Below the pieces are notes generated by a model. It did not search any database and was not told the origin of the DNA. It saw only the letters and a list, made by a program, of their open reading frames with translations. A program made the translations under genes and the position numbers. Shown piece by piece: positions 7,429-15,902 of a stretch of 64,000 nt of DNA; position 1 is the stretch's first letter, and each line of letters opens with the position of its first letter. Source of the stretch: Brevundimonas sp. NIBR11 (GTDB lineage: Bacteria; Pseudomonadota; Alphaproteobacteria; Caulobacterales; Caulobacteraceae); assembly GCF_027912535.1 (NCBI RefSeq), contig NZ_CP115465.1, forward strand, positions 2,212,001 to 2,276,000. Reading direction: 5' to 3'.

Positions 7429-9750
7429 TCAAGCTGTGCGAGACCCCAGGGTCAGGGTCGCCGGACGGCCGGCCTGGGCCGAGGACGTCAGCCAGATGTC
7501 GAAGGCGCCCGGCTGAACCGTCGGTGCGCCGTCGGCGCCGACGTATTCCAGCATCGCGCGACGAATGGTGAAGGTCACGGTCTGCGTCTCTCCGGCCGCC
7601 AGCGCCACCTTGCGGAAGTCGCGCAGACGCCGGCCCGGCTGGGTCAGATCGGCGACGCGGTCGCGGATGTAGAGCTGCACCGTCTCGACCGCATCGCGGT
7701 CGCCGCCGTTGGTCACCTCGACCGAGACCTCGACTTCGCCGGTCCAATCCAGGGTCGCTTCGGCGGGCGTCACCTCTCCATAGGCCACCGCGCCGTAGGT
7801 CAGGCCGTGGCCGAACGGATAGAGGGCGGTGTTGGTCGTCTCGCGATAGCGGGCGACGTATTCCTGGGACGCCAGGGCGTTGTTGGCCGGACGGCCGGTG
7901 ACCTTGTGGTCGTAGCTGAAGGGCTGCTGGCCCGAGCGATGCGGGAAGCTGACCGGCAGGCGGCCCGACGGCGAGGCCTTGCCGAAGACGATGTCGGCGA
8001 CGCCGTTGCCCATCTCTCCGCCCAGGAACCAGGTGACGACGATGGCCTGGGCGTTCTTGACGGCGCCCGACAGCTCCATGGCGCGGCCGTTGCGAAGCAG
8101 GACCACGATTGGCTTGCCGGTCGCGGCCACGGCTTCGGCGAGGGCGCGCTGGGGCGCCGGGATGTCGATCTCGGTGCGCGACTGGGCCTCGCCCGACATG
8201 CGCGAGCTTTCGCCCAGAGCCAGGACCACGACGTCGGCTGCAAGCGCGGCCTGCACCGCCTCGTCGATCCCGCCCGCCAGCGCCTCCTCGACGCCGGAAC
8301 CGCGCGAGATACTGAGGTCCTGCGGGTCGGCCATGGCGGCCCGGAAACCGGTCTCCAGCGATACGCGGGTGTTCTCGTCGCCCCAAATGGTCCAGGGGCC
8401 GAAAACATTGTCGACGTCGTCGGCAAAGGGCCCGATCAGCGCGATCTTCTGGCCCTCGCTCTTCAGCGGCAGGAGGTCGCCCTCGTTCTTCAGAAGGACG
8501 ATGGATTTGACGGCGGCCTCACGGGCCAGGTCGCGGTGCTCGCGCGAACCGACGACCAGACGCTCGCGCACCGGATCGCAGCCACGATAGGGATCGTCGA
8601 ACAGGCCGAGCGCCGCCTTGGTCATCAGGACCCGGCGCACGGCCTGATCCACGCGAGCCATCGGCACGTGTCCCGTCTCGACCAGGTCGGGGATGTGTTC
8701 GAGGAACAGGCCTGACACCATGGACATATCCATGCCGGCCAGGAGGGCGATACGGGCGGCGTCCCGACCGTCGGCGGCGAAGCCGTGGGCGATCAGCTCC
8801 TGTTCGGCGGTGTAGTCCGAGACGACGAAGCCGGTGAAGCCCCACTCGTCGCGTAGGATGTCGGTCAGCAGATACGGATTGCCGGACGCCGGAACCCCAT
8901 TGAGGTCGTTGAAGGCCGTCATCACCGACAGGGCGCCCGCGTCGAACGCGGCCTTGAATGGCGGCAGGAAGGTCCCCCGCAGCGTCGCCTCGGACATATC
9001 GGTGGAATTGTACTCCATCCCCGCCAGACCGGCGGAATAGGCGGCGAAATGCTTGGGCGTGGCCAGCAGCGCGTCGCGGTCGGCCAGACCCTTGTCGCCT
9101 TGGAAGCCTTGGACGCGGGCGATCGCCAGGATCTCGTTCAACAGGACGTCTTCGCCCGCGCCTTCGACGCCGCGACCCCAGCGCTGGTCGCGCGCCACAT
9201 CGACCATGGGGGCATAGGTCTGGTGGATGCCCGAGGCCGCGCCTTCCAAGGCCGCCGCCCGCGCCGTACGCCGGGCAAGGTCCGGATCGAACGCGGAGGC
9301 CTCGGCCAAAGGAACCGGAAAGACCGTCTTCAGGCCATGGATGATGTCGGCGGCAAACAAAAGGGGGATCCCCAGCCGGCTTTCCTCGACCGCGATGGTC
9401 TGGATGCGGCGACCCGCCTCGGCGCCCACGCCGTTGAACAGATTGCCGACCGTGCCATCGCGTATCATCTGCGTCACGCGCGCGGGGTCTCCCTGACCGT
9501 CCAGCGGGTTCACATTCATGGGCCGGAAGCGGAAGGGATCGCCCAGCAGGTTCAGCTGGCCGGCCTTCTCCTGAATCGTCATGCGGGCGATCAGGGCGTC
9601 CACGCGGTCCAGGTCGGCCGCTTCCTTGGCCGCGGCGCCGCGCGGAGCCGCCACCATGGCCGCGCCGAACGTCGCCAGCCCGGCGGCGGCGGCCAGAATG
9701 GCGCGGCGATCAGGCGTGCGGGTGTCCATCATCGTCTGCTCTTCAGTCAT
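7429..9750 (-). CDS. bglX: glycoside hydrolase family 3 beta-glucosidase, exported
   Basis: A 773-residue GH3 enzyme. The N-terminus has a twin-arginine-like signal (PDRRAILAAAAGL). The (beta/alpha)8 domain carries LLFAADIIHG, KHFAAYSAG and the nucleophile D312 in GFVVSDY. The second domain has VLLKNEGDLLPL, KIALIGPFADD and FLGGEMGNGVADI, and a fibronectin III-like C-terminal domain ends in a sheet pattern. Length and order match periplasmic BglX, which releases glucose or other sugars from beta-linked oligosaccharides. I chose the first ATG (9750); an ATG-ATG pair at 9732/9729 is possible. A LacI-type operator candidate lies 91 bases upstream. An FHS sugar transporter and a GH13 glucosidase lie about 5 kb away. 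Confidence 0.95.
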   Translation of the reverse strand: MTEEQTMMDTRTPDRRAILAAAAGLATFGAAMVAAPRGAAAKEAADLDRVDALIARMTIQEKAGQLNLLGDPFRFRPMNVNPLDGQGDPARVTQMIRDGTVGNLFNGVGAEAGRRIQTIAVEESRLGIPLLFAADIIHGLKTVFPVPLAEASAFDPDLARRTARAAALEGAASGIHQTYAPMVDVARDQRWGRGVEGAGEDVLLNEILAIARVQGFQGDKGLADRDALLATPKHFAAYSAGLAGMEYNSTDMSEATLRGTFLPPFKAAFDAGALSVMTAFNDLNGVPASGNPYLLTDILRDEWGFTGFVVSDYTAEQELIAHGFAADGRDAARIALLAGMDMSMVSGLFLEHIPDLVETGHVPMARVDQAVRRVLMTKAALGLFDDPYRGCDPVRERLVVGSREHRDLAREAAVKSIVLLKNEGDLLPLKSEGQKIALIGPFADDVDNVFGPWTIWGDENTRVSLETGFRAAMADPQDLSISRGSGVEEALAGGIDEAVQAALAADVVVLALGESSRMSGEAQSRTEIDIPAPQRALAEAVAATGKPIVVLLRNGRAMELSGAVKNAQAIVVTWFLGGEMGNGVADIVFGKASPSGRLPVSFPHRSGQQPFSYDHKVTGRPANNALASQEYVARYRETTNTALYPFGHGLTYGAVAYGEVTPAEATLDWTGEVEVSVEVTNGGDRDAVETVQLYIRDRVADLTQPGRRLRDFRKVALAAGETQTVTFTIRRAMLEYVGADGAPTVQPGAFDIWLTSSAQAGRPATLTLGSRTA

Positions 9751-9840
9751 GGGCGAACCGATAAGGGGGGATCAGGGCGAAGTCAGGTCACGGCGTGTTT
9801 CGCCGGGAAACGCGCCGTTCCGACCATGGATGAGCGGTCT

Positions 9841-9853
9841 TGTAAACGGTTAC
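9841..9853. promoter_or_regulatory. LacI-family-like operator upstream of the GH3 gene
   Basis: TGTAAACGGTTAC, read as GTAACCGTTTACA on the gene's strand, has the central CG and outer GTAA/TTAC symmetry usual for LacI-family sugar repressors. It is about 91 bases upstream of the GH3 start. A related sequence, GTAACCGCTTCAT, precedes the sugar transporter (15890-15902). The regulator is not in the window. Confidence 0.5.
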
Positions 9854-9880
9854 TTCGCTTCAGGCGGCAATCGGCACGGA

Positions 9881-11041
9881 TCAGTCGCGGATGAAATGAG
9901 GCACGAACTGCGAAGTGTTGCTCGTGATCCGACCCGTGTCATCGCGCACGGACATGCCTGCGGGCTCCTCACCCACGACCCAGGATCCGACGATGGCGTA
10001 ACGGCCGCCGAACATCGGCGGGGCGTGGACGGCCTGGACGATGGCGCGGCCGTCATAACCGCCGTCATTTCCATGTTCGGTGTGTTCGGGTTCGACGATC
10101 GTGACGTTGTCGCCCTCGCGCGAGAACAGGGGTTTGCGCACATGGGCGACCGACAAGGCCGAGGCGCGCGGATCGTCCTCGAAATAGGCTTCCAGCAGGT
10201 TGGGGTGCCCCGCGTGGCGCTCCCACAGCAGCGGCAATATGCCTTTGTTGGACAAGATTGACTTCCACGCCGGCTCCAGCACCAGAACGTCTGCGGTCGG
10301 CAGGGGCTGGGCGTAGTCGTCGCGCAGCATCTGTTCCCATGGATACAGTTTGAACAGGGCCTGGATCAGCCAGTTTTCCTCGTCCACGAACCGGCCGTCG
10401 GCGTTCAGGCCGATGTCGCCGATGGCTACGAATTTTGGATCCAGCCCCGCCTGTTTCGCCAGATCCTCGAGGTAGAGCACCGTCTGGCGATCCTCGACGA
10501 AATCCGGATCGGACGAGAAATGCACGAAGCCGCTGTTCGGGAATATCTGGCGGAAACGGGCGACAAGTTTTTCGTGCAGGCTGTTGAACTGGTCGGCGTC
10601 GGCCGGGATCGAGCAGTCCGCGATCCGGTCCTCCAGCCACAGCCACTGAAAGGCGCCGCTCTCGTAGATCGAGGTCGGAGTGTCGGCGTTGTACTCATAG
10701 AGCTTGGCCGGGCCCGTCCCGTCATAGGCGAAGTCGAACCGGCCATAGAGGGACGGATCGCCCCGCTTCCAGCTGTCGGCCACGTAGTCCCGGAGCTTTT
10801 CCGGGATATCGAGTTCAGCCATCAACCGTTCGGACTTCACCGCCTCGTCGACCAGGTCGAGACACATCTGGTGCAGTTCGGCGGTCGGGTTCTCGATACC
10901 CGCCTCCACCTGCTCCAGCGTGAGAGCGTAGGCGACGTCGTCGGTCCAGTAGGGCTCGCCCGAGATATGATGCCAGGTGAAGCCCAGACGCTCGGCCTTC
11001 GCCTGCCAGTCCGGGCGTTCGGGGAGGATGAGGCGATCCAT
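9881..11041 (-). CDS. yjfC: glutathionylspermidine synthase-like ATP-grasp protein (YjfC/YgiC)
   Basis: A 386-residue protein equal in length to E. coli YgiC/YjfC, the ATP-grasp half of glutathionylspermidine synthase without the amidase domain. Landmarks are GRFDFAYDGTGPAKLYEYNADTP, near the start of the synthetase core, LEPAWKSILSNKGILPLLWE, and the C-terminal IVGSWVVGEEPAGMSVRDD with the ATP-grasp metal-binding acidic and Asn residues. Family knowledge: these enzymes make amide bonds between a peptide carboxylate and an amine. The real substrate of YjfC/YgiC is not established. It is the last gene of yjfI-pspA-yjfC, 11 bases after pspA, which ties it to a membrane-stress module rather than to glutathione metabolism. 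Confidence 0.93.
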   Translation of the reverse strand: MDRLILPERPDWQAKAERLGFTWHHISGEPYWTDDVAYALTLEQVEAGIENPTAELHQMCLDLVDEAVKSERLMAELDIPEKLRDYVADSWKRGDPSLYGRFDFAYDGTGPAKLYEYNADTPTSIYESGAFQWLWLEDRIADCSIPADADQFNSLHEKLVARFRQIFPNSGFVHFSSDPDFVEDRQTVLYLEDLAKQAGLDPKFVAIGDIGLNADGRFVDEENWLIQALFKLYPWEQMLRDDYAQPLPTADVLVLEPAWKSILSNKGILPLLWERHAGHPNLLEAYFEDDPRASALSVAHVRKPLFSREGDNVTIVEPEHTEHGNDGGYDGRAIVQAVHAPPMFGGRYAIVGSWVVGEEPAGMSVRDDTGRITSNTSQFVPHFIRD

Positions 11042-11052
11042 GGTTGCGGCGG

Positions 11053-11796
11053 TCAGCCCGGCTCTTTCTCGCCCGGCGTCCCTTGGCCGATGCGCGGCGT
11101 CACAACCGTCACATCCGATTGCGTCAGGCGGGCCAGAACGTCGTCGGCCGAGGAGTGGCCCGGCAGGATGCCCGCCTCCTTCAGCTTGGCGTCGAGGTCG
11201 GCGCCGGTGCGCTTGTCTTCGAACTCCTGGCCGACGCGCAGCCGTTCCTCCTGCACCGCCTGGCGCTGCTTGATGCGTTGCAGACTGTCGGCGGCCGAGC
11301 CGATGCGTGAATGGGCGCCGGCCGATTGCAGGGCGACGGAGGTCTGGGCGCGCTGGACGCTCTCGTTGACCTTCACGATGTCGATTTCGCGACGCAGGGT
11401 CTCGATCTTCTGGTCGGTCGAGGCGATGGCGGTGCGCAGGCGGGTCTCCGCCTCCTTCATGCCCTCGATCAGCGGGCCGCGCGTGCCGATCTCGGACTCC
11501 AGCTCGGCGATGCGAACGGCCACCTCGCGGGCGAGATCGGTCTTGCCCTGACCGAGGGCAGAGCGGGCCGAGCTTTCGTATTTGGCGATCTGGTCGCGAA
11601 AGGAGGTCAGCTCGTTCTCGGCCATGCGGCGGCGAGCGACGAGGCCCGCGAGGTCGTCGCGGGCCTTGCCCTGGGCGGTGTCGGCGTCGCGGATTTCCTG
11701 GTCGAGAATCTTCAGGGCGTTCTGGTCGACGACGGACTGGGCCGCATCATGGGCCGTACCGCGGAACAGGGCGGAGAGTTTGGACAGCATGGACAT
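11053..11796 (-). CDS. yjfJ: PspA/IM30 family protein (YjfJ-like)
   Basis: A 247-residue, highly charged, almost entirely helical protein predicted to form the long coiled coil of the PspA/IM30 (ESCRT-III-like) family. The N-terminus MSMLSKLSALFRGTAHDAAQ is amphipathic, as needed for membrane binding. Ala/Glu/Arg-rich heptads run through about residue 185, and the C-terminal 60 residues are less ordered. PspA proteins assemble on the inner face of a stressed membrane and help keep the proton gradient. The neighbours yjfI and yjfC match the E. coli yjf operon, so this is the YjfJ branch rather than classical PspA; no pspBC or pspF is seen. Confidence 0.92.
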   Translation of the reverse strand: MSMLSKLSALFRGTAHDAAQSVVDQNALKILDQEIRDADTAQGKARDDLAGLVARRRMAENELTSFRDQIAKYESSARSALGQGKTDLAREVAVRIAELESEIGTRGPLIEGMKEAETRLRTAIASTDQKIETLRREIDIVKVNESVQRAQTSVALQSAGAHSRIGSAADSLQRIKQRQAVQEERLRVGQEFEDKRTGADLDAKLKEAGILPGHSSADDVLARLTQSDVTVVTPRIGQGTPGEKEPG

Positions 11797-11814
11797 GGGT
11801 ATCAGGTCTCCGGT

Positions 11815-12495
11815 TCAGGCGGCGAAAGTGTCGCGCAGGGACGTCGCATCGATGGCGTTCTCGGCCAGGGTCCGCAGTTCGATCAGGATAGTCTGAAGCG
11901 TCGTCTTGGACGACAGCTCGCCCATCAGCTCGTAGACGTCCTGATCCCCGACCGTGGTGATGGCGAAGTTCGACAGGGGCACCACGCGCTGGGCCTTCAG
12001 CAGGAACTCGTTGAACCGGGCGGTGTCCGACTGCTCCGACACGGGCCACAGCAGAACCGAACAGACGATCTGGGCGCCGCCGACCGAAAGGTAGATCGGC
12101 AGATCGCCGTATTCGTGCATGGTGACGAGCAGCACCGGATCGGCCCCCTCCAGCACCCGGGCGGTCAGCTCGCCCTCGCGGACGAGCGAGGTCTCCTCCA
12201 GCGCCGCCTTCACGGCGGGAACGGTCCAGGCGGTTTCGATGACGGCGTCCATGTGAGGATCGGCTCCGGTTGACGAAGAAGAAGTGGGACGGGGACGGCG
12301 GGGCGCAAGCTCGGGTCCGCGCGTCGAGTCGGTGACGATGGCGTGAACGGCGGCTCGGACATCGTCTCGGCAGGCTTGTGGCACCCAGAACTCGAGCTTG
12401 ACCTGACCGGCGTCGCGACGCGCCTTTCGCCAGGCGCGGATACGATCCGTGCCAGAGGCGGGCTGAGGAATGTCGGCGGCTTCCGTCATGTACAT
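11815..12495 (-). CDS. yjfI: YjfI family protein (DUF2170)
   Basis: A 226-residue cytoplasmic protein. The first 40 residues are a basic segment (DRIRAWRKARRDAGQVKLEFWVP) that resembles a small DNA- or nucleic-acid-binding helix. A Pro/Ser-rich linker follows, then a DUF2170 domain (about 85-226) with VLEGADPVLLVTMHEYGDLPIYLSVGG split around a conserved EYGD. Function is unknown; the family travels with PspA-like YjfJ. Two in-frame ATGs exist, at 12495 and 12489. The first lies inside the central palindrome of the divergent promoter region and neither has a clear ribosome site, so the start is uncertain by two codons. The gene leads the yjfI-pspA-yjfC unit. Confidence 0.88.
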   Translation of the reverse strand: MYMTEAADIPQPASGTDRIRAWRKARRDAGQVKLEFWVPQACRDDVRAAVHAIVTDSTRGPELAPRRPRPTSSSSTGADPHMDAVIETAWTVPAVKAALEETSLVREGELTARVLEGADPVLLVTMHEYGDLPIYLSVGGAQIVCSVLLWPVSEQSDTARFNEFLLKAQRVVPLSNFAITTVGDQDVYELMGELSSKTTLQTILIELRTLAENAIDATSLRDTFAA

Positions 12496-12510
12496 GTAAC
12501 GCGTAACATG
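12493..12510. promoter_or_regulatory. palindrome at the centre of the divergent yjf promoter
   Basis: CATGTAACGCGTAACATG is palindromic at 16 of 18 positions and also contains a GTAAC-GC-GTAAC direct repeat. It overlaps the first possible ATG of yjfI and lies 75 bases before yjfK, so one bound protein could control both arms of the module. No regulator gene is adjacent. Confidence 0.55.
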
Positions 12511-12512
12511 AA

Positions 12513-12532
12513 CGCTTGACGTGCGGCAAGCG
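12513..12532. promoter_or_regulatory. second inverted repeat in the divergent yjf region
   Basis: CGCTTG (12513-12518) and CAAGCG (12527-12532) form perfect 6-base arms, 8 bases apart, immediately beside the central palindrome. It may be a second operator, or half of it may serve as a -35 box (TTGACG, 12516-12521) for yjfK. Confidence 0.4.
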
Positions 12533-12584
12533 GGATGCGAAATTTCATTCGTGGCTGCGACAATCGCAGCGTAAAGACCGGACC

Positions 12585-13247
12585 ATGTTCAAGCGTCTCT
12601 TCGGCGGACAGCCTGCTGCGGAACCGGCCAATCGGCTGGCGGTGGTGAGGAACATCACCGTGGGCCGGACCGTGTCGCTGGACCCTCTGGCATGGCGCCG
12701 CCTGCAGCCGGAGACGGTGTTCAATCTCGACACCGACGCGCTGGAGATCACGGCGCAAGGGACGATCGTATTGGACGGCGGCCAGACTGTGCACCGGTTC
12801 TATACCGACGAGCACGTCATGCTTCAGGCCATGAGCGACGATGCGACGGGGGCCGAGGCCTATGACTTCTCCCTCTTCATCCCCTGGACCAGCGCCTATC
12901 CGCCTGGCGAGCGCGAGCGCCGCCTCTGGCGCGACCGCCTGTCGGAGCCGGTCTTCGACGGCACGCCGGAAGAGGTCGGGGTCTGGCCGCGTTTCTGGTT
13001 CGCCGAAAGCGATGCACGGCAGCCGCCGGTGACGATGTGGGAGTCCCTCTGGGACGACCGCACGGCGACCGTTCCCTACGGCCGGATCTTCCAGACCTGC
13101 ATGCTCTACGCGCGCGAACTGGCGGGCGGACGCGAGCTGATGCTGGCGCTGGAGATGGAGCCCGAAAAGGCCCCCGGAAAATCCGCCGACATCTCGCACG
13201 AGATCATGGTCGGCATCCCCCTGGAAGTCGGCGAGTTCACGGCGTGA
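12585..13247 (+). CDS. yjfK: YjfK family protein (DUF2491)
   Basis: A 220-residue soluble protein with MFKRLFGG at the N-terminus, a mostly beta central part (TVSLDPLAWRRL, VFNLDTDALEITAQG, HRFYTDEHVMLQ) and a LFIPWTSAYPPGERE segment, as in DUF2491/YjfK. No catalytic motif stands out and there is no signal peptide. The frame continues upstream, but the ATG at 12585 gives the family's usual start. It opens the yjfK-yjfL-yjfM arm, with yjfL 30 bases downstream, and faces the yjfI-pspA-yjfC arm. The product probably works with the PspA-like protein at the membrane, but this is inferred only from co-occurrence. Confidence 0.88.
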   Translation: MFKRLFGGQPAAEPANRLAVVRNITVGRTVSLDPLAWRRLQPETVFNLDTDALEITAQGTIVLDGGQTVHRFYTDEHVMLQAMSDDATGAEAYDFSLFIPWTSAYPPGERERRLWRDRLSEPVFDGTPEEVGVWPRFWFAESDARQPPVTMWESLWDDRTATVPYGRIFQTCMLYARELAGGRELMLALEMEPEKAPGKSADISHEIMVGIPLEVGEFTA

Positions 13248-13277
13248 ACCGCGCCGCAAATCTGGAGCACTGAGACG

Positions 13278-13688
13278 ATGGACTGGTTCGCATTCCAGAC
13301 GGGGGCCACGGCCTTCGTCATCGCCTTCGCCGCGGCGGGCGTCTTCACCTTGGCCTTCAAGCTGATCTACCAGTGGGTGACCCCGTACCATGAGCGAACC
13401 CTGATCCGGGACGGCAACCCAGCGGCGGCCATCGCCCTGGGCGGCGCCCTGATCGGCTATGTCCTTCCGCTGGCTTCAGCCCTGTCGCACACGGTCAGCC
13501 TGACGGAGTTCGCCGCCTGGGCGACCCTGGCCGGCGTCATCCAGATCGTGGTCTTCGTCATCGTGTCAAAGCTGGCCTTCAAAAACCTGGCCGAGCGGAT
13601 CGAGAAGGGCGAGGTCGCCTCGTCCATCTATCTGGCCTCGATTTCCATCTGCGTCGGCTTGCTGAACGCCGCCTGCATGACAACGTGA
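13278..13688 (+). CDS. yjfL: DUF350 membrane protein (YjfL)
   Basis: A 136-residue integral membrane protein with four hydrophobic segments (about 10-32, 50-70, 80-102 and 116-134), matching DUF350. Between helices 1 and 2 is the polar loop QWVTPYHERTLIRDGNPAAA, where family members keep a conserved NxAAA-type turn. DUF350 proteins are found with PspA-like proteins and ATP-grasp amidoligases, and the same neighbours appear here. The biochemical role is unknown. The gene follows yjfK by 30 bases and is followed within 8 bases by the yjfM start. Confidence 0.92.
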   Translation: MDWFAFQTGATAFVIAFAAAGVFTLAFKLIYQWVTPYHERTLIRDGNPAAAIALGGALIGYVLPLASALSHTVSLTEFAAWATLAGVIQIVVFVIVSKLAFKNLAERIEKGEVASSIYLASISICVGLLNAACMTT

Positions 13689-13696
13689 GGGCGACC

Positions 13697-14320
13697 ATGA
13701 GTGACACCCCCTCCCCCGCCGCGCAAGAAACGACGACCATCCGCCGGATGAAGCGGTCGAAGACGCTTCAGATCACCAGTCTGATGGCGACGGCCTCCTT
13801 CTCCCTGGCCGCCTGTGGTGCGCCCCAGGTCGCCGTGCCCGAGCCGGAACCCGCCCTGGCCTATACCTCGCTGGACGAGTGCAAGGCGGCCAACGACATC
13901 ACCGACGCCGAGTGCGACGCCGCCGACGCCAATGCCCGAGCCCAGGCCGCTGAGACCGCCCCCCGCTATGCGACCCAGTCGGAATGCGAAGGCCAGTGGG
14001 GTCCGGATCAGTGCCGTCCGAACCAGCAGGGCGGCGGCTCGTTCTTCACCCCGCTTCTGACCGGCTTCGTCATCGGCCAGTTGCTGAACGGCGGCGGCTA
14101 TCGCGGCGGCGGCGCCCTGTATCGCGACCGCGACGGCAACTACCAGAACGGCTACGGCGGCGGCTATCTGAGCCGCGACTACCGCACGGGGCGTCAGGTC
14201 GCCAACGGCCGCGACTACGGGACCGACGTCGCGCGTCAGGCCCCGAGCCGCGTGCAGAGCCGCACCACCGTCGTCTCGCGCGGCGGCTTCGGCGGCGGCG
14301 GCCGGGGTTACGGGGGCTGA
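13697..14320 (+). CDS. yjfM: DUF1190 lipoprotein-like protein (YgiB/YjfM)
   Basis: A 207-residue protein. The basic region (RRMKRSKTLQITSLMA) and hydrophobic stretch end at SLAACG, a lipobox-like site. A Cys-containing domain follows with YTSLDECKAAN, ITDAECDAADANA, YATQSECEGQWG and PDQCRP, the spaced E/D-C pattern of DUF1190. A Gly/Tyr/Arg-rich tail (about 130-207, ending GGFGGGGRGYGG) is low complexity. I prefer the ATG at 13697; a GTG at 13685 overlaps the yjfL stop. E. coli YgiB and YjfM sit next to YgiC/YjfC, as part of this same module. Function is unknown; an envelope location is likely. Confidence 0.88.
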   Translation: MSDTPSPAAQETTTIRRMKRSKTLQITSLMATASFSLAACGAPQVAVPEPEPALAYTSLDECKAANDITDAECDAADANARAQAAETAPRYATQSECEGQWGPDQCRPNQQGGGSFFTPLLTGFVIGQLLNGGGYRGGGALYRDRDGNYQNGYGGGYLSRDYRTGRQVANGRDYGTDVARQAPSRVQSRTTVVSRGGFGGGGRGYGG

Positions 14321-14322
14321 AG

Positions 14323-14337
14323 CCCTCTCCCGGAGGG
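14323..14337. terminator. short hairpin between convergent yjfM and transporter genes
   Basis: CCCTC and GAGGG arms form a small hairpin in the 29-base gap between two convergent genes, followed by A-rich sequence (AAAGGGAAAAG). On the minus strand that A-rich part lies before rather than after the stem, so a bidirectional terminator is only possible. Confidence 0.3.
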
Positions 14338-14349
14338 AAAGGGAAAAGC

Positions 14350-15855
14350 CTAGTGCCCGCCCGTCTTCGGGGCTGCGCCGATCGCATGCACCGGCGCGCG
14401 CGAGGCGGCGACCGCGAACACCACCAGCAGCACATAACCCGCCAGCGGCACGAAGAACGCCGGATTGATCGTTCCGGCCATGTCCGCCACCCGACCCGCG
14501 ACGAGCGGCAGGACCGCCCCGCCGATGATGCCGAATACCAGAAGCCCCGAGGTCGCGGAGGCCGGCGCTGTCGAACGCTCCAGCGTCAGGGTGAAGATCG
14601 CCGGGAACATGATCGAGTTGAACAGGCCGACGGCCAGGGCGGCGAAGGCCGCTGTCGCCCCGCCTGTCTGGGTGACCACCAGGCAGAGCACCGCCGCCAC
14701 GGTCGTGAAGACGGCCAGCAGGGGGGCGGCAGGAATGCGGGTCAACAGCGCGCTGCCCGCGAACCGCCCCATCAGGGCGCCGGCCCAGTAGAGGGCGACC
14801 AGACGACCGGCGTCGGCGGGCGAAAGGCTGAGAATGCTCCGGGCTTCGAGGAAGTTGGTCATCAGACTGCCGATGGCCACTTCGGACCCGACGTAGATGA
14901 AGATGCCGATGGCGCCGAAGATCGCCCATTTCGACTTGAGAGCTTCGAAGGGCGAGGCCCCCTTCTCAGTCGACGCCGAGGTGGAAAGCTTGGAACGGAT
15001 CAGCCAGATGAAGCCGCCCAGAAGGGCGAAGAAGATGGCCAGGCCGATGAAGACGGTGTCGATGTTGGCCAGGGTCTGGGCGCGCAGCGTCGGATCCAGC
15101 ACCGGCGTCGCGGCTTCGACCGGAGCGGCGGGCGAGAGGGACGGCGCCAGGCCGCCGATGTAGTTCTGCAGGAAAATCAGCCAGCCGACCGCCAGACCGA
15201 TCGCGGCGCCCAGCGGGATCCAGCCCTTCAGATCACGACGCAGACCGCCCAGCAGGGCGCCGGCGACCAGGCCAAAGACCACGCCGAGGCCCAGCAGGAT
15301 CAGGGCGCTGAACGACCCCAGCGCCGTCACCCCGCCCGCGACGAAGATGCCGCCCGACAGCATGACCGTGGCGCCCAGCAGCGGTCCAACCACCGTGCCC
15401 AGGGAGTTGAACGCCTGAGACAGAACCAGCCGGAAGTGCGAGCCCTTCTCCGAACCGAGGCTTGCGGCCAGCGGATTGGCCGCGACCTGCAGCAGGGTCA
15501 CCCCGCCCCCGATCACGAACAGGGCGATCAGCACGCCGGGATAGAAGTCGAGAATGGTCGACAGCGGCACGATCAATGCCCCCAGCACCATGACGCCCAA
15601 CGCCCCTACGATCGATCGCGCATAGCCCAGTCGCGCCAGGACAAAGGCGGCAGGCAGGGCGAAGACGCCATAGGCCGTGAACCAGGCGAACTGTGTCAGC
15701 AGGGCCTCGGTGAAACTCAGCTCGAACACGCCGCGGACCGCCGCGACCAGCGGGTCGATCAGCGAGGTGGCGAATCCCCAGGCGAAGAACAGGGTCGTCA
15801 CATAGGCGAAGGCGAGACCCGTGCCTTTGGCGGGGGTGGTCGTGGCGTCGGTCAT
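14350..15855 (-). CDS. MFS sugar transporter, FHS (FucP/GluP-like) family
   Basis: A 501-residue transporter with about 12 membrane segments and a long central loop (about residues 245-320). The N-terminal FFAWGFATSLIDPLVAAVRGVFELS, QFAWFTAYGVFALPAAFVLARLGY and LLQVAANPLAASLGSEKGSHFRLVLSQAFNSLGTVVGPLLG segments identify the FHS subfamily, which imports L-fucose, glucose or galactose with protons. Relatives in Caulobacterales sit in maltose/sucrose-type loci. It is divergent from a GH13 glucosidase over 170 bases and probably imports the released hexose or disaccharide. An operator-like GTAACCGCTTCAT lies 35 bases ahead of the start. The exact sugar is not determinable. Confidence 0.92.
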   Translation of the reverse strand: MTDATTTPAKGTGLAFAYVTTLFFAWGFATSLIDPLVAAVRGVFELSFTEALLTQFAWFTAYGVFALPAAFVLARLGYARSIVGALGVMVLGALIVPLSTILDFYPGVLIALFVIGGGVTLLQVAANPLAASLGSEKGSHFRLVLSQAFNSLGTVVGPLLGATVMLSGGIFVAGGVTALGSFSALILLGLGVVFGLVAGALLGGLRRDLKGWIPLGAAIGLAVGWLIFLQNYIGGLAPSLSPAAPVEAATPVLDPTLRAQTLANIDTVFIGLAIFFALLGGFIWLIRSKLSTSASTEKGASPFEALKSKWAIFGAIGIFIYVGSEVAIGSLMTNFLEARSILSLSPADAGRLVALYWAGALMGRFAGSALLTRIPAAPLLAVFTTVAAVLCLVVTQTGGATAAFAALAVGLFNSIMFPAIFTLTLERSTAPASATSGLLVFGIIGGAVLPLVAGRVADMAGTINPAFFVPLAGYVLLVVFAVAASRAPVHAIGAAPKTGGH

Positions 15856-15889
15856 CCTGGCTCCGTTTCCTCTCGGGCGTTGGCCGCCC

Positions 15890-15902
15890 GTAACCGCTTC
15901 AT
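15890..15902. promoter_or_regulatory. operator-like site between the FHS transporter and GH13 gene
   Basis: GTAACCGCTTCAT shares GTAACCG-TT with the site upstream of the GH3 gene. It lies in the 170-base divergent region (15856-16025), 35 bases from the transporter start. Its right half does not complete a palindrome, so this is a weak call based on context. Confidence 0.3.
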
